The translations under genes and the position numbers were made by a program. A stretch of 64,000 nucleotides of DNA from Actinoplanes subtropicus (GTDB lineage Bacteria; Actinomycetota; Actinomycetes; Mycobacteriales; Micromonosporaceae), in the NCBI RefSeq assembly GCF_000721705.1, contig NZ_JOJL01000031.1:109109-173108 (forward strand). Direction: 5' to 3'. Below the pieces are notes generated by a model. It saw only the letters and a list, made by a program, of their open reading frames with translations, searched no databases and had not been told where the DNA came from. Positions 53,357 to 61,557 of the stretch are shown here, in pieces (position 1 is the stretch's first letter; each line of letters starts with the position of its first letter).

Positions 53357-53815
53357 TCAGGCTGCGGCGGCCAGATCGTCCAGGTCGCGACGTAGGGCAC
53401 CCTCGGCGGTGCCGGCCGCGAGCCCGCCGAAGATCAGAGCCAGGAACCGGCCGGCCGGCGCGGTGGCCATGCCGTCCTGGACCACGGTGACCATCGTGCC
53501 GCCGCGATGCCGGCCGGCGACGATCGGGACGAACGAATACGTCATCCGGTAGTCGGCGCCGATGCCGGGCGAGGTGACCACGAACAGCTCGGGAATCACG
53601 CACTCGTGGACCCGGAACTCCTCGGTGATCTCGCCGCCGTCGGCCATCCGGCGAGTTTCCCGCCAGGTGGTGCCGGCCCCGAACGGCCCCTCGGTGAGCA
53701 CCTCGACGGCGGTGACGGCGGACAGCCACTGCCGCCGCCGGCCGAGGTCGGTGAACACCTGCCAGACCGCGGCGACCGGCGCCTCGATCAAGCGTGTCAC
53801 CGCGACCGTCGACAT
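53357..53815 (-). CDS. SRPBCC family protein
   Basis: A 152-residue helix-grip/START-like protein: STVAVTRLIEAPVAAVWQVFTDL opens the domain and a long C-terminal helix closes it. ATG 53815 follows an excellent GGGAGGT site. These proteins bind hydrophobic ligands in a cavity; ligand unknown. Its stop codon is two bases from the 164-bp palindrome. Confidence 0.87.
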   Translation of the reverse strand: MSTVAVTRLIEAPVAAVWQVFTDLGRRRQWLSAVTAVEVLTEGPFGAGTTWRETRRMADGGEITEEFRVHECVIPELFVVTSPGIGADYRMTYSFVPIVAGRHRGGTMVTVVQDGMATAPAGRFLALIFGGLAAGTAEGALRRDLDDLAAAA

Positions 53816-53860
53816 AGAGTGACCTCCCGCGTACACGCTACGAGGGTACGGCCCGAAACA

Positions 53861-54958
53861 CTAGGCGAGGATGGTTCCGGTCACTTCGCCCAAACCGATC
53901 TCCACGCCGGCCGCGCCGATGGTCGTGCCGCTGATGGTGACCTTGTCGCCGTCCTCGAGGAAGCCGCGCGTGCTGCCATCCGACAGTTTCACCGGCTCCT
54001 TGCCGCTCAGCGTCAGTTCCAGGAACGAGCCGACCTCGTCCCGCGAGTTGCCGGAGACCGTGCCGGAGGCGTAGAGGTCGCCGGTCCGCACCGAGGCGCC
54101 GTTGCTGGTCAAGTGCGCGAGTTGCTGGGCGGCCGTCCAGTACATCGCGGCGAAGGGCGGGGCGCTGACCCGGGTGTCGTTCCACTCGACCGACAGCCGC
54201 AGGTCGAAGCCGGGGCCCGCGGGCAGCAGATAGTCGAGGGGCTGCGGATCCTGGGGATTCGCGGGGACCGGGGCGAGCGCGTCCAGCGGGACGATCCACG
54301 GCGAAACGGACGTGGCAAAGGATTTCGCGAGGAAGGGCCCCAGGGGCCGATATTCCCAGGCCTGGATGTCGCGGGCCGACCAGTCGTTGACCAGCGTGAT
54401 GCCGAAGACGTGCTCGGCGAAGTCGTCGGTGTGGATCCGCCGCCCGCCGACGCCGACCACGAACCCGACCTCGGCCTCGATGTCGAGCCGCCGGCTGGGC
54501 CCGAAGACGCCCGCGCCGAGCTGCCCGGACGGCCGGCGGATCGGCGTGCCGGAGACGACGACCGTGCTCGACCGCCCGTGATAGCCGATCGGCAGGTGCC
54601 GCCAGTGCTCGGGCAGCCCCGGCGAATCGGGCCGCAGGATCGCCGACACGTTCAGCGCGTGCTGCTCGGACGAGTAGAAATCCGTGTAGTCGGCCACCTC
54701 GAACGGCAGGTCCAGCGTGACGTCGCTCAGCGGGATGCGCGCCGGCCCGGCCGACACGTACTCGACGATCGCCGCGCGCGCCGCCGTCCACTGTGCTCGA
54801 CCGGCCGCCATCAGCGGGTTCAGCGTCGACTGATGCAACAGGCCACCCAACGGCGAAAGATCAACAACAGTTGATCCCAGCCGTACGCCGAGACGCGGCG
54901 CCTCGCCGGGTCGCCGGAACACGCCGTAGGGCAGGTTTTCGATGCCGTAGCGGCTCAT
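53861..54958 (-). CDS. fahA: Fumarylacetoacetase
   Basis: Splits fumarylacetoacetate into fumarate and acetoacetate, the last step of homogentisate degradation. The 365-residue enzyme has an N-terminal SH3-like part and a C-terminal FAH fold. Seen are DFYSSEQHALN, LPIGYHGRSSTVV, metal-ligand regions LDIEAEVGFVVG and LVNDWSARDIQAWEY, and SGTVSG near the end. ATG 54958 overlaps the stop of the upstream unknown gene by four bases. Confidence 0.96.
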   Translation of the reverse strand: MSRYGIENLPYGVFRRPGEAPRLGVRLGSTVVDLSPLGGLLHQSTLNPLMAAGRAQWTAARAAIVEYVSAGPARIPLSDVTLDLPFEVADYTDFYSSEQHALNVSAILRPDSPGLPEHWRHLPIGYHGRSSTVVVSGTPIRRPSGQLGAGVFGPSRRLDIEAEVGFVVGVGGRRIHTDDFAEHVFGITLVNDWSARDIQAWEYRPLGPFLAKSFATSVSPWIVPLDALAPVPANPQDPQPLDYLLPAGPGFDLRLSVEWNDTRVSAPPFAAMYWTAAQQLAHLTSNGASVRTGDLYASGTVSGNSRDEVGSFLELTLSGKEPVKLSDGSTRGFLEDGDKVTISGTTIGAAGVEIGLGEVTGTILA

Positions 54959-55800
54959 TCGTGACCCCCGTTGATCAGGCCGAGGCGGACCAGTTCGGTG
55001 AGCGGCTCGACCACGCTGGCCGCGCCGAACCCGACGAACAGCGGCCGCGGGTCGTCGCGCCGCACCCGGGCCGGCTCGACCAGCGGCACCGGGTGGGTGG
55101 CCGCCAGCACCTCGGCGACCTCGGCCACCTCGGCGCCCTCGGTCGCCAGGATCGCGGCGGAGAGGACATTCAGGAAGCCGTGATGGGTGAAGCCGGTCTC
55201 CGGGTCGGTGTGCCGGATCGCGTGCCGCAGCCCGGCGGCCAGGCGGAACGGCAGCTCCCGGTCGCGGCACGCGCAGACCACCGCGGCCAGCTCGACCGGC
55301 GTCGGGAACAGTTCGGCCGCCAGGCCGCCGACCCGGAACTTGGGGGCGATCCGGAGACCCTCGGCGCGGCACTCGGCGACCGTGTCCAACGCGCCCAGCA
55401 GGCCCCAGCTGAGCGGGATCTCGGCGTACACCTCGAGGTCCTGGTCGTTGCCGGACAGCGCGCGCAACCCGGCGAGACCGGGTTGCGGGTCCTCGCCGCG
55501 GCGGGCGACCGGCGCCTCCAGATGGAAGACCATCGCACCGGACGCGCGCAGCTTCTCCACCGCGGCCGGGACGGCGCTCATCGGGACGTCGCCGACCAGC
55601 GCGACCGGCAGCTTCCGGGCCGGCAGCTCGGCGCCGATCACCGACGCCGGCACCAGCAGCGGCCCGAGAAGCCGGGCGAACCAGGACTCTCGATGCTCGG
55701 CGTGCTTGGCCACCGCGTCGGGCAGGCTGATGAAGCTGGGCGGGAGCAGGGACGCGTCATCGACCAGCCCGGCGAACAGCGGAGGCACCAGCGTTGACAC
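54955..55800 (-). CDS. Uncharacterised protein coupled to fumarylacetoacetase
   Basis: A 281-residue soluble protein, GTG 55800. No family with known function is recognised. It has alternating beta/alpha character (VALVGDVPMSAVPAAVEKL, MVFHLEAPV, LEVYAEIPLSWGLL, IAPKFRVGG, FRLAAGLRHAIRHTD), suggesting a TIM-barrel-like fold, and a likely active-site patch HTDPETGFTHHGFLNVL. It lacks the SSCS-type motif of zeta-class GST maleylacetoacetate isomerases. Four-base overlap with fahA and divergence from hmgA put it inside the homogentisate pathway, which otherwise lacks an isomerase gene here. An isomerase or accessory role is inference. Confidence 0.8.
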   Translation of the reverse strand: MSTLVPPLFAGLVDDASLLPPSFISLPDAVAKHAEHRESWFARLLGPLLVPASVIGAELPARKLPVALVGDVPMSAVPAAVEKLRASGAMVFHLEAPVARRGEDPQPGLAGLRALSGNDQDLEVYAEIPLSWGLLGALDTVAECRAEGLRIAPKFRVGGLAAELFPTPVELAAVVCACRDRELPFRLAAGLRHAIRHTDPETGFTHHGFLNVLSAAILATEGAEVAEVAEVLAATHPVPLVEPARVRRDDPRPLFVGFGAASVVEPLTELVRLGLINGGHE

Positions 55801-55828
55801 GAAACTGAACCTAATAGACGCTTCGAGA

Positions 55829-55848
55829 AGCGGACAACCACGTCCGCT
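55829..55848. promoter_or_regulatory. Candidate operator between the fahA operon and hmgA
   Basis: AGCGGAC-AACCAC-GTCCGCT, a perfect 7-bp inverted repeat in the 79-base divergent region; a smaller repeat GCTTC/GAAGC lies beside it. It could bind a regulator controlling both directions. Confidence 0.5.
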
Positions 55849-55879
55849 ATGTCGTTTTTGAACCAGGTGGGAGGCAACG

Positions 55880-57046
55880 ATGCCGTACTACCGCAGCGTC
55901 GGCGAGGTGCCGAACAAAAGGCACACTCAGTTCCGGCGCCCCGACGGCGGCCTGTACGCCGAGGAGCTGATGGGCCAGGAGGGTTTCTCCTCCGATTCGT
56001 CCCTGCTCTATCACCGGCACGCACCGACCGCGATCGTCTCGGCCTCGCTCTACGAGCCGTCGCCGGACAACCAGATTCCGAACCTCCCGCTCATGCCGCG
56101 GCACCTGCGCACGCACAAGGTCGACGCGGGCCCCGCCGACGCAGTGCTCGGCCGGCGGCCGCTGCTGGTCAACAACGACGTCCGGATCGGGTACGTGATC
56201 GCCGACCGGCCCTCCCCGCTGTACCGCGACGCGGTCGGCGACGAGTGCCTGTACGTCGAGGAGGGCGCCGCGATGCTCGAGTCGGCCTTCGGGCGGCTCG
56301 AGATCGGCACCGGCGACTACGTGATCATTCCGACCTCGGTGATCCACCGGATCGTGCCGCGCGGCGGACCGGTGCGGATGCTCACCATCGAGGCGACCGG
56401 GCACATCGGCCCGCCGAAGCGCTACCTCTCGGTGCGCGGCCAGTTCCTCGAGCACTCGCCGTATTGCGAGCGCGACCAGCGCGCGCCCGACTCACCTTTC
56501 ACCGTCGACGAGACCGACGTCGAGGTGTACGTGAAGCACCGGGCCGGCTGGACCAAGCACGTGTACGCCCATCACCCGTTCGACGTGGTCGGCTGGGACG
56601 GCTGCCTGTACCCGTGGGCGTTCTCGATCCACGACTTCGAGCCGATCACCGGCCGGGTGCACCAGCCGCCGCCGGTCCACCAGACGTTCGAGGGGCCGAA
56701 CTTCGTGGTCTGCTCGTTCGTGCCGCGCAAGGTCGACTACCACCCGCTGGCGATCCCGGTGCCGTACAACCACCACAACGTCGACTCGGACGAGGTGCTG
56801 TTCTACACCGGTGGCAACTACGAGGCGCGGCGCGGCTCCGGCATCGAGCAGGGGTCGATCTCGCTGCACCCGTCCGGGTTCACGCACGGGCCGCAGCCGG
56901 GCGCGGTCGAGCGGGCGCTGGGCGTCGAGGCGTTCGACGAGCTCGCCGTCATGGTCGACACCTTCCGGCCGCTGGACCTGTGCGAGGCGGCGCTGGCCGT
57001 GGAGGACACCGGTTACGCCTGGACGTGGAACCGCAACAATCGTTAA
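55880..57046 (+). CDS. hmgA: Homogentisate 1,2-dioxygenase
   Basis: Opens the homogentisate ring to maleylacetoacetate. The 388-residue cupin enzyme uses Fe(II); ligand regions are YNHHNVDSDEVLFY (Glu) and SISLHPSGFTHGP (His pair). It is a little shorter than the approximately 430-residue classical enzyme, as in other actinobacterial members. ATG 55880 follows GGGAGG. It is divergent from the fahA operon. Confidence 0.94.
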   Translation: MPYYRSVGEVPNKRHTQFRRPDGGLYAEELMGQEGFSSDSSLLYHRHAPTAIVSASLYEPSPDNQIPNLPLMPRHLRTHKVDAGPADAVLGRRPLLVNNDVRIGYVIADRPSPLYRDAVGDECLYVEEGAAMLESAFGRLEIGTGDYVIIPTSVIHRIVPRGGPVRMLTIEATGHIGPPKRYLSVRGQFLEHSPYCERDQRAPDSPFTVDETDVEVYVKHRAGWTKHVYAHHPFDVVGWDGCLYPWAFSIHDFEPITGRVHQPPPVHQTFEGPNFVVCSFVPRKVDYHPLAIPVPYNHHNVDSDEVLFYTGGNYEARRGSGIEQGSISLHPSGFTHGPQPGAVERALGVEAFDELAVMVDTFRPLDLCEAALAVEDTGYAWTWNRNNR

Positions 57047-57099
57047 TGCTCTTTATCAATCTTGGTCGATGGTGAGGTCTAGGCTGCCGGGAGTGGGCC

Positions 57100-57128
57100 T
57101 TGACACAGGTCGGGCCCGTGCCTACCGT
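57100..57128 (+). promoter_or_regulatory. Promoter of the ROK regulator/sugar importer locus
   Basis: TTGACA (57100-57105), 17-base spacer, TACCGT (57123-57128): the best sigma-70-like promoter seen in the window. A short inverted repeat follows directly. Confidence 0.75.
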
Positions 57129-57135
57129 CCGAGGC

Positions 57136-57150
57136 AACTGTTAGTCAGTT
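57136..57150. promoter_or_regulatory. Candidate ROK-regulator operator
   Basis: AACTG-TTAGT-CAGTT, an inverted repeat just downstream of the -10 element. The stretch AGTCAGTT recurs upstream of the importer's binding-protein gene near 58363, as expected for a shared regulator site. Confidence 0.5.
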
Positions 57151-57174
57151 TGCCAATCACCATCGGGAGCTCCG

Positions 57175-58347
57175 TTGTCGCGTCTGGCCGGCTCGTCCAA
57201 GCTGCTCCGCGCCATGAACGAGAGCGCGGCGCTCGCGCACCTGCTTGACCCGGGCATGCTGACCCGGTCCGACCTGCGCAAACTCACGGCGCTCTCGACC
57301 CCGACGATCTCCGAGGTGCTGCGCCGGCTGACCGACGCGGGCCTGGTCAACGTCGTCGGCCACAACAGCGGGCGGCCGGGCCCGAACGCGGAGATCTACG
57401 CCGCCAACCCCGACGCGGCGTACGCGGCCGCCGTCTCGGTGCGCGACATCGGCACCAGCGGCACCCCGTCGGTGGCCGCCGCGCTCTGCGACCTGACCGG
57501 TGCGGTCCGGGCCCGCTTCGAGTCCCGGGTCGACTTCCTCGCGTGCCAGCCGGCCGCGGCGCTGGTCGACGTGGTGGCCCGGCTGGGCGACGAGGCCGGC
57601 GTCCCGGCCGACCGGATCCGGCACGTGCAGCTGGGCGTGCCCGGTTCGTACGACGTGCGCACCGGGACCATCCGGCACGTGGACGTCCCCGGCTTCGCCC
57701 GCGCCGGGCTGGTGCCGGAGATCGCCGCCGCGCTCGGCACGCACATCGGCGTCGACAACGACGTGAACCTGGCCGCAGTGGCCGAGCGCGAGCGCGGCAC
57801 CGGCCGGGACGCGGACGGCTTCGCCCTGCTCTGGATCGGCCAGGACGGTCTGGGTCTGGCGATCGACATCGCCGGCACGCTGATCCGGGGCGCCCGCGGC
57901 GGCGCCGGCGAGATCGGCTACATGCCGCTGTACTCGCCGGACTCCACCGGCCGCAAGCTCGACCTGCAGGACCTGTTCGGCGGCGCGGCCATCCTCGAAC
58001 TGGCCCGGGACAACGGGATCACCGGGGAGACGCCCGCCGATGTGGTACGCGCCGCTACCACCAAGACGGGCGAATTCATCCCCGCGTTGGCCGACCGGAT
58101 CGCGATCGGCCTGGCCGCGGTGACCGCCGTGCTCGACCCGTACCTGGTGGTGCTGGCCGGCCCGATCGCCCAGGCCGGCGGCGAGACGCTGCTGGCCGCG
58201 GTGACCGCCGCCGCCCGCCGGACGGCGCCGCTGGAGAGCACGATCGCGGTCACCACCCTCGATGACGACGCGGTGCTGCTCGGCGCGCTCGACGCCGGGC
58301 TCACCGCGGTCCGGGAAGCCTTGATCACCGCAATTCGCGACAGCTGA
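57175..58347 (+). CDS. ROK family transcriptional regulator
   Basis: A 390-residue NagC/XylR-type repressor. TTG 57175 follows GGGAG six bases upstream. An N-terminal winged helix (LTRSDLRKLTALSTPTISEVLRRLTDAGLV, about 24-53) precedes a ROK sugar-sensing domain with VDNDVNLAAVAERERG and GGAGEIGYMPLY. The zinc Cys cluster of ROK kinases is absent. It heads the sugar-uptake operon and probably represses it and itself. Confidence 0.92.
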   Translation: MSRLAGSSKLLRAMNESAALAHLLDPGMLTRSDLRKLTALSTPTISEVLRRLTDAGLVNVVGHNSGRPGPNAEIYAANPDAAYAAAVSVRDIGTSGTPSVAAALCDLTGAVRARFESRVDFLACQPAAALVDVVARLGDEAGVPADRIRHVQLGVPGSYDVRTGTIRHVDVPGFARAGLVPEIAAALGTHIGVDNDVNLAAVAERERGTGRDADGFALLWIGQDGLGLAIDIAGTLIRGARGGAGEIGYMPLYSPDSTGRKLDLQDLFGGAAILELARDNGITGETPADVVRAATTKTGEFIPALADRIAIGLAAVTAVLDPYLVVLAGPIAQAGGETLLAAVTAAARRTAPLESTIAVTTLDDDAVLLGALDAGLTAVREALITAIRDS

Positions 58348-58381
58348 TTCCCCTTACGCCCAGTCAGTTGAGAGGCCGAAA

Positions 58382-59698
58382 GTGAACAAACGGATACCTC
58401 ATGCCCTTTTTGCCCTTGGTACCGCCGTCCTGCTGACCACCGCCTGCACGCCCGCCCCCAAGGAGACCAAGATCGCCGACCCCGGCGCGAGTGTCTCCGG
58501 CACGGTCGAGCTGTGGCACTTCTTCACCGAACGTGAGGCCAACGCCATCGACCAGGTGGTGAAGGACTTCGAGGCGTCGCACCCCAACATCAAGGTGACC
58601 GTGAAGTCCGGCCAGGACGATTCCAAGGTCACCCAGGCGATCGGCGCCGGCAACGGGCCGGACATCGGGCTCTCCTACTCCACCGACATCGTGGGCAAGT
58701 TCTGCTCGTCGGGGGCGTGGGTGGACCTGACGCCGTACATCACCCGGGACAAAGTGGACCTGAACCAGCTCAACGCGACCACCCGGTCGTACACCGAGTA
58801 CGGCGGCAAGCGCTGCGCGATGCCGTTCCTCGCCGACGCGTACGGCATGTATTACAACAAGGACATGTTCGCGAAGGCGGGCATCGCCGGTCCGCCGAAG
58901 ACGCTGGACGAGCTCACCGAGGACGCCAAGAAACTGACCGTCAAGAACCCGGACGGCTCGCTCAAGACGGTCGGTTTCCTGCCGCTGTACGACTTCTACG
59001 AGAACGCGGCCGCGCACCTGGCCCCCGCCACCGGTGCGAAGTGGCTGACCGATGACGGCAAGTCGGCGGTGGGCACCGACCCGAACTGGAAGACGCTGCT
59101 GACCTGGCAGAAGAACCTCGTCGACTGGTACGGCTACGACAACCTGAACAAGTTCCGGTCCAGCCTCGGCGACGAGTTCAGCGCGGACAACGCGTTCCAG
59201 AAGGGCCAGGTCGCGATCAACATCGACGCCGAGTACCGCCTGGCGTTCCTCAAGGACCAATCCCCCAACCTCAAGTACGGGGTGGCGCCCATCCCGACGG
59301 TCGACCCGGCCCGCTACGGCGGCGGCTACGTCACCGGCAACATCATGGGCATCTCCAAGAACGCCAAGAACCCCGAGGCGGCCTGGGAGCTGATCAAGTA
59401 CCTGACCACGAACGACGCGGCCGTCACGAAGCTCGCCGGCCTGATCAAGAACGTGCCGACCACGCAGAAGTCGATCGCCGACCCGACGCTGAACGCGGAC
59501 GCCGACTTCAAGACGTTCATCGACATCTTCAACAACCCGAACTCGATGACCACGCCGCCGTCCGCCTCGGGCCCCGCGTACCAGGAGACGTTCGGCAAGT
59601 TCCTCACCGACTACCAGGCCGGCAAGGTGAAGGACCTGAACTCCGGGCTCGCCGATGCGGACAAGCAGATCAACAGCGTCATGACCCTCGGCGGCTGA
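58382..59698 (+). CDS. Sugar ABC transporter substrate-binding lipoprotein
   Basis: A 438-residue cluster-1 (MalE-type) binding protein. GTG 58382 is preceded by GAGAGG. Lipobox LLTTAC with Cys22. GTVELWHFFTEREANAIDQV and FLADAYGMYYNKDMFAKAGI are typical. Sugar identity cannot be read from sequence; context (GH4 glycosidase, sugar kinase) points to a disaccharide or amino-sugar oligomer. Confidence 0.93.
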   Translation: MNKRIPHALFALGTAVLLTTACTPAPKETKIADPGASVSGTVELWHFFTEREANAIDQVVKDFEASHPNIKVTVKSGQDDSKVTQAIGAGNGPDIGLSYSTDIVGKFCSSGAWVDLTPYITRDKVDLNQLNATTRSYTEYGGKRCAMPFLADAYGMYYNKDMFAKAGIAGPPKTLDELTEDAKKLTVKNPDGSLKTVGFLPLYDFYENAAAHLAPATGAKWLTDDGKSAVGTDPNWKTLLTWQKNLVDWYGYDNLNKFRSSLGDEFSADNAFQKGQVAINIDAEYRLAFLKDQSPNLKYGVAPIPTVDPARYGGGYVTGNIMGISKNAKNPEAAWELIKYLTTNDAAVTKLAGLIKNVPTTQKSIADPTLNADADFKTFIDIFNNPNSMTTPPSASGPAYQETFGKFLTDYQAGKVKDLNSGLADADKQINSVMTLGG

Positions 59699-59699
59699 C

Positions 59700-60659
59700 A
59701 TGACCGCCATCCGCGCAGCCCATGCCGCCCCTCCTATTAGGACCAAAGTCAGAAGGAATCTGACGACCCTGTCGTTCCTGGCGCCCGCGCTCATCGGGAT
59801 CGTGGTGTTCTTCGTCTACCCGCTCATCTCGGCGGTGTACTTCTCGCTCACCAAATTCGACCTGCTGTCCGTGCCGCAGTGGGTGGGGCTGGACAACTAC
59901 AAGCGGATGGCGGACGACCCGTTCCTGCTCCAGTCGGTACGCAACACCCTGTGGATGGTGGTGGTCTTCGTCCCGGTCCGGATCGTCGGGGCGATCGGCC
60001 TGTCGATGCTGCTGACCAAGCTGCGGCGCGGCGTGGGCTTCTTCCGGACGATCTTCTACCTGCCCGCGCTCGTGCCGCCGGTGGCCGCCACCATCGCCTT
60101 CGTCTACCTGCTCAAGCCGGGCACCGGCCCGGTGAACACCTTCCTCGAGAAGATCGGCATCGACGGCCCGCTCTGGTTCAACTCTCCCGCCTGGGCGAAG
60201 CCGTCACTGGTCCTGCTGGGCCTGTGGGCCATCGGGGACCTGATGGTGATCTTCCTGGCGGCGGTGCTGGGCGTTCCGGAGAGCCTCTACGAGGCCGCGT
60301 CGCTGGACGGCGCGAACGCCTGGCACCAGTTCCGGTCGATCACGCTGCCGTCGATCCGACCGGTGATCCTCTTCGCGGCGGTCACCGGCGTGATCTATAC
60401 GTTGCAGTACTTCGACCAGGCGGCGGTGGCCGGCTCGATCGCCAGCGGGCAGGCCACCACCGGCGCCGGCATCTCCCAGTCCTTCGGCTATCCGGAGGGC
60501 TCGACCTTCACCTATCCGCTCTGGCTCTACACCGTCGGCTTCCGCTACAACGCGCTCGGCTACGCGAACGCGCTGGCGGTCGCCCTGTTCCTGGTCGCGT
60601 TCATCGTCACCCTGATCCTGCTGCGGCGGGCCAAGGCCTTCTCCGGGGAGGAATCATGA
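59700..60659 (+). CDS. Sugar ABC transporter permease, MalF type
   Basis: A 319-residue permease with six spans. FLAPALIGIVVFFVYPLISA opens the membrane region; the EAA loop reads YEAASLDGANAWHQFRSITLPSI. The ATG at 59700 overlaps the tail of the binding-protein stop region, and the downstream permease overlaps by four bases. Confidence 0.94.
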   Translation: MTAIRAAHAAPPIRTKVRRNLTTLSFLAPALIGIVVFFVYPLISAVYFSLTKFDLLSVPQWVGLDNYKRMADDPFLLQSVRNTLWMVVVFVPVRIVGAIGLSMLLTKLRRGVGFFRTIFYLPALVPPVAATIAFVYLLKPGTGPVNTFLEKIGIDGPLWFNSPAWAKPSLVLLGLWAIGDLMVIFLAAVLGVPESLYEAASLDGANAWHQFRSITLPSIRPVILFAAVTGVIYTLQYFDQAAVAGSIASGQATTGAGISQSFGYPEGSTFTYPLWLYTVGFRYNALGYANALAVALFLVAFIVTLILLRRAKAFSGEES

Positions 60660-61546
60660 CGGCCGCCCTGCTCGACGTACCGTCCGAGCGCATGGTTCGA
60701 CCGGCGCCGGTCCGGCGCCGCCGGCGACAGCAGCGGCTGGCCTGGATCGCCCAGCACAGCATCGCGATCGTGCTGGCCATCATGTTCGTGACCCCGGTGG
60801 TCTACCTGGTGCTGCTCTCGCTGATGACCAGCAACCAGGCGCTGACCAGCAACTACTGGCCGACTACGTGGCATCCGGAGAACTACGTCAAGGTCTTCCA
60901 GGCCACGCCGCTGCCGCGGTATCTGCTCAACACGGTGCTCTACGCGGTCTCGGCCACGGTGCTGACGATCGCGTCGAGCGTGCCGGCCGCGTACGCCCTC
61001 GCGAAGTTGAAGTTTCGCGGCCGCAACGCGCTGTTCCTGACCATCATCTGCGTGATGATGCTGCCGCCGCAGGTGGTCACCGTGCCGCTTTACCTGATGT
61101 GGGCGCGTTACCACCTGACCGGCTCGCTCTGGCCGCTGATCATCCCGGCCCTGTTCGGCGACGCGTTCTGCATCTTCCTGCTGCGGCAGTTCCTGCTCAC
61201 CATCCCCGGCGAATATCTGGACGCGGCCCGGGTGGACGGCTGCGGCGAGTGGCGGACGCTGCTGCGGGTGGTGCTGCCGATGGCCAAGCCCGGCATCGCG
61301 GCGGCCGGGCTGTTCCAGTTCTTCTTCTGCTGGAACGACTACTACGGGCCGCTGCTGTATACCAGCGAGAACGAGAAGGCGTGGACGCTGACGCTCGGCC
61401 TGGCGTCGTTCCGTACCGTTCACCATGTCGACTGGAATCTGGTCACGGCGGCAACGGTGCTGGCGATGGCCCCACTGATCATCATTTTCTTCTTCGCCCA
61501 GCGTGCTTTTGTGCAGGGCATCACACTGACCGGCTTCAAGGGTTAA
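60656..61546 (+). CDS. Sugar ABC transporter permease, MalG type
   Basis: A 296-residue permease with six spans. The EAA loop is LDAARVDGCGEWRTLLRVVLPMAKPG. ATG 60656 overlaps the MalF-type stop (ATGA). No ATPase gene follows; MsiK at 29.4 kb is the likely energiser. Confidence 0.94.
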   Translation: MTAALLDVPSERMVRPAPVRRRRRQQRLAWIAQHSIAIVLAIMFVTPVVYLVLLSLMTSNQALTSNYWPTTWHPENYVKVFQATPLPRYLLNTVLYAVSATVLTIASSVPAAYALAKLKFRGRNALFLTIICVMMLPPQVVTVPLYLMWARYHLTGSLWPLIIPALFGDAFCIFLLRQFLLTIPGEYLDAARVDGCGEWRTLLRVVLPMAKPGIAAAGLFQFFFCWNDYYGPLLYTSENEKAWTLTLGLASFRTVHHVDWNLVTAATVLAMAPLIIIFFFAQRAFVQGITLTGFKG

Positions 61547-61557
61547 CGGAGTAAAGG

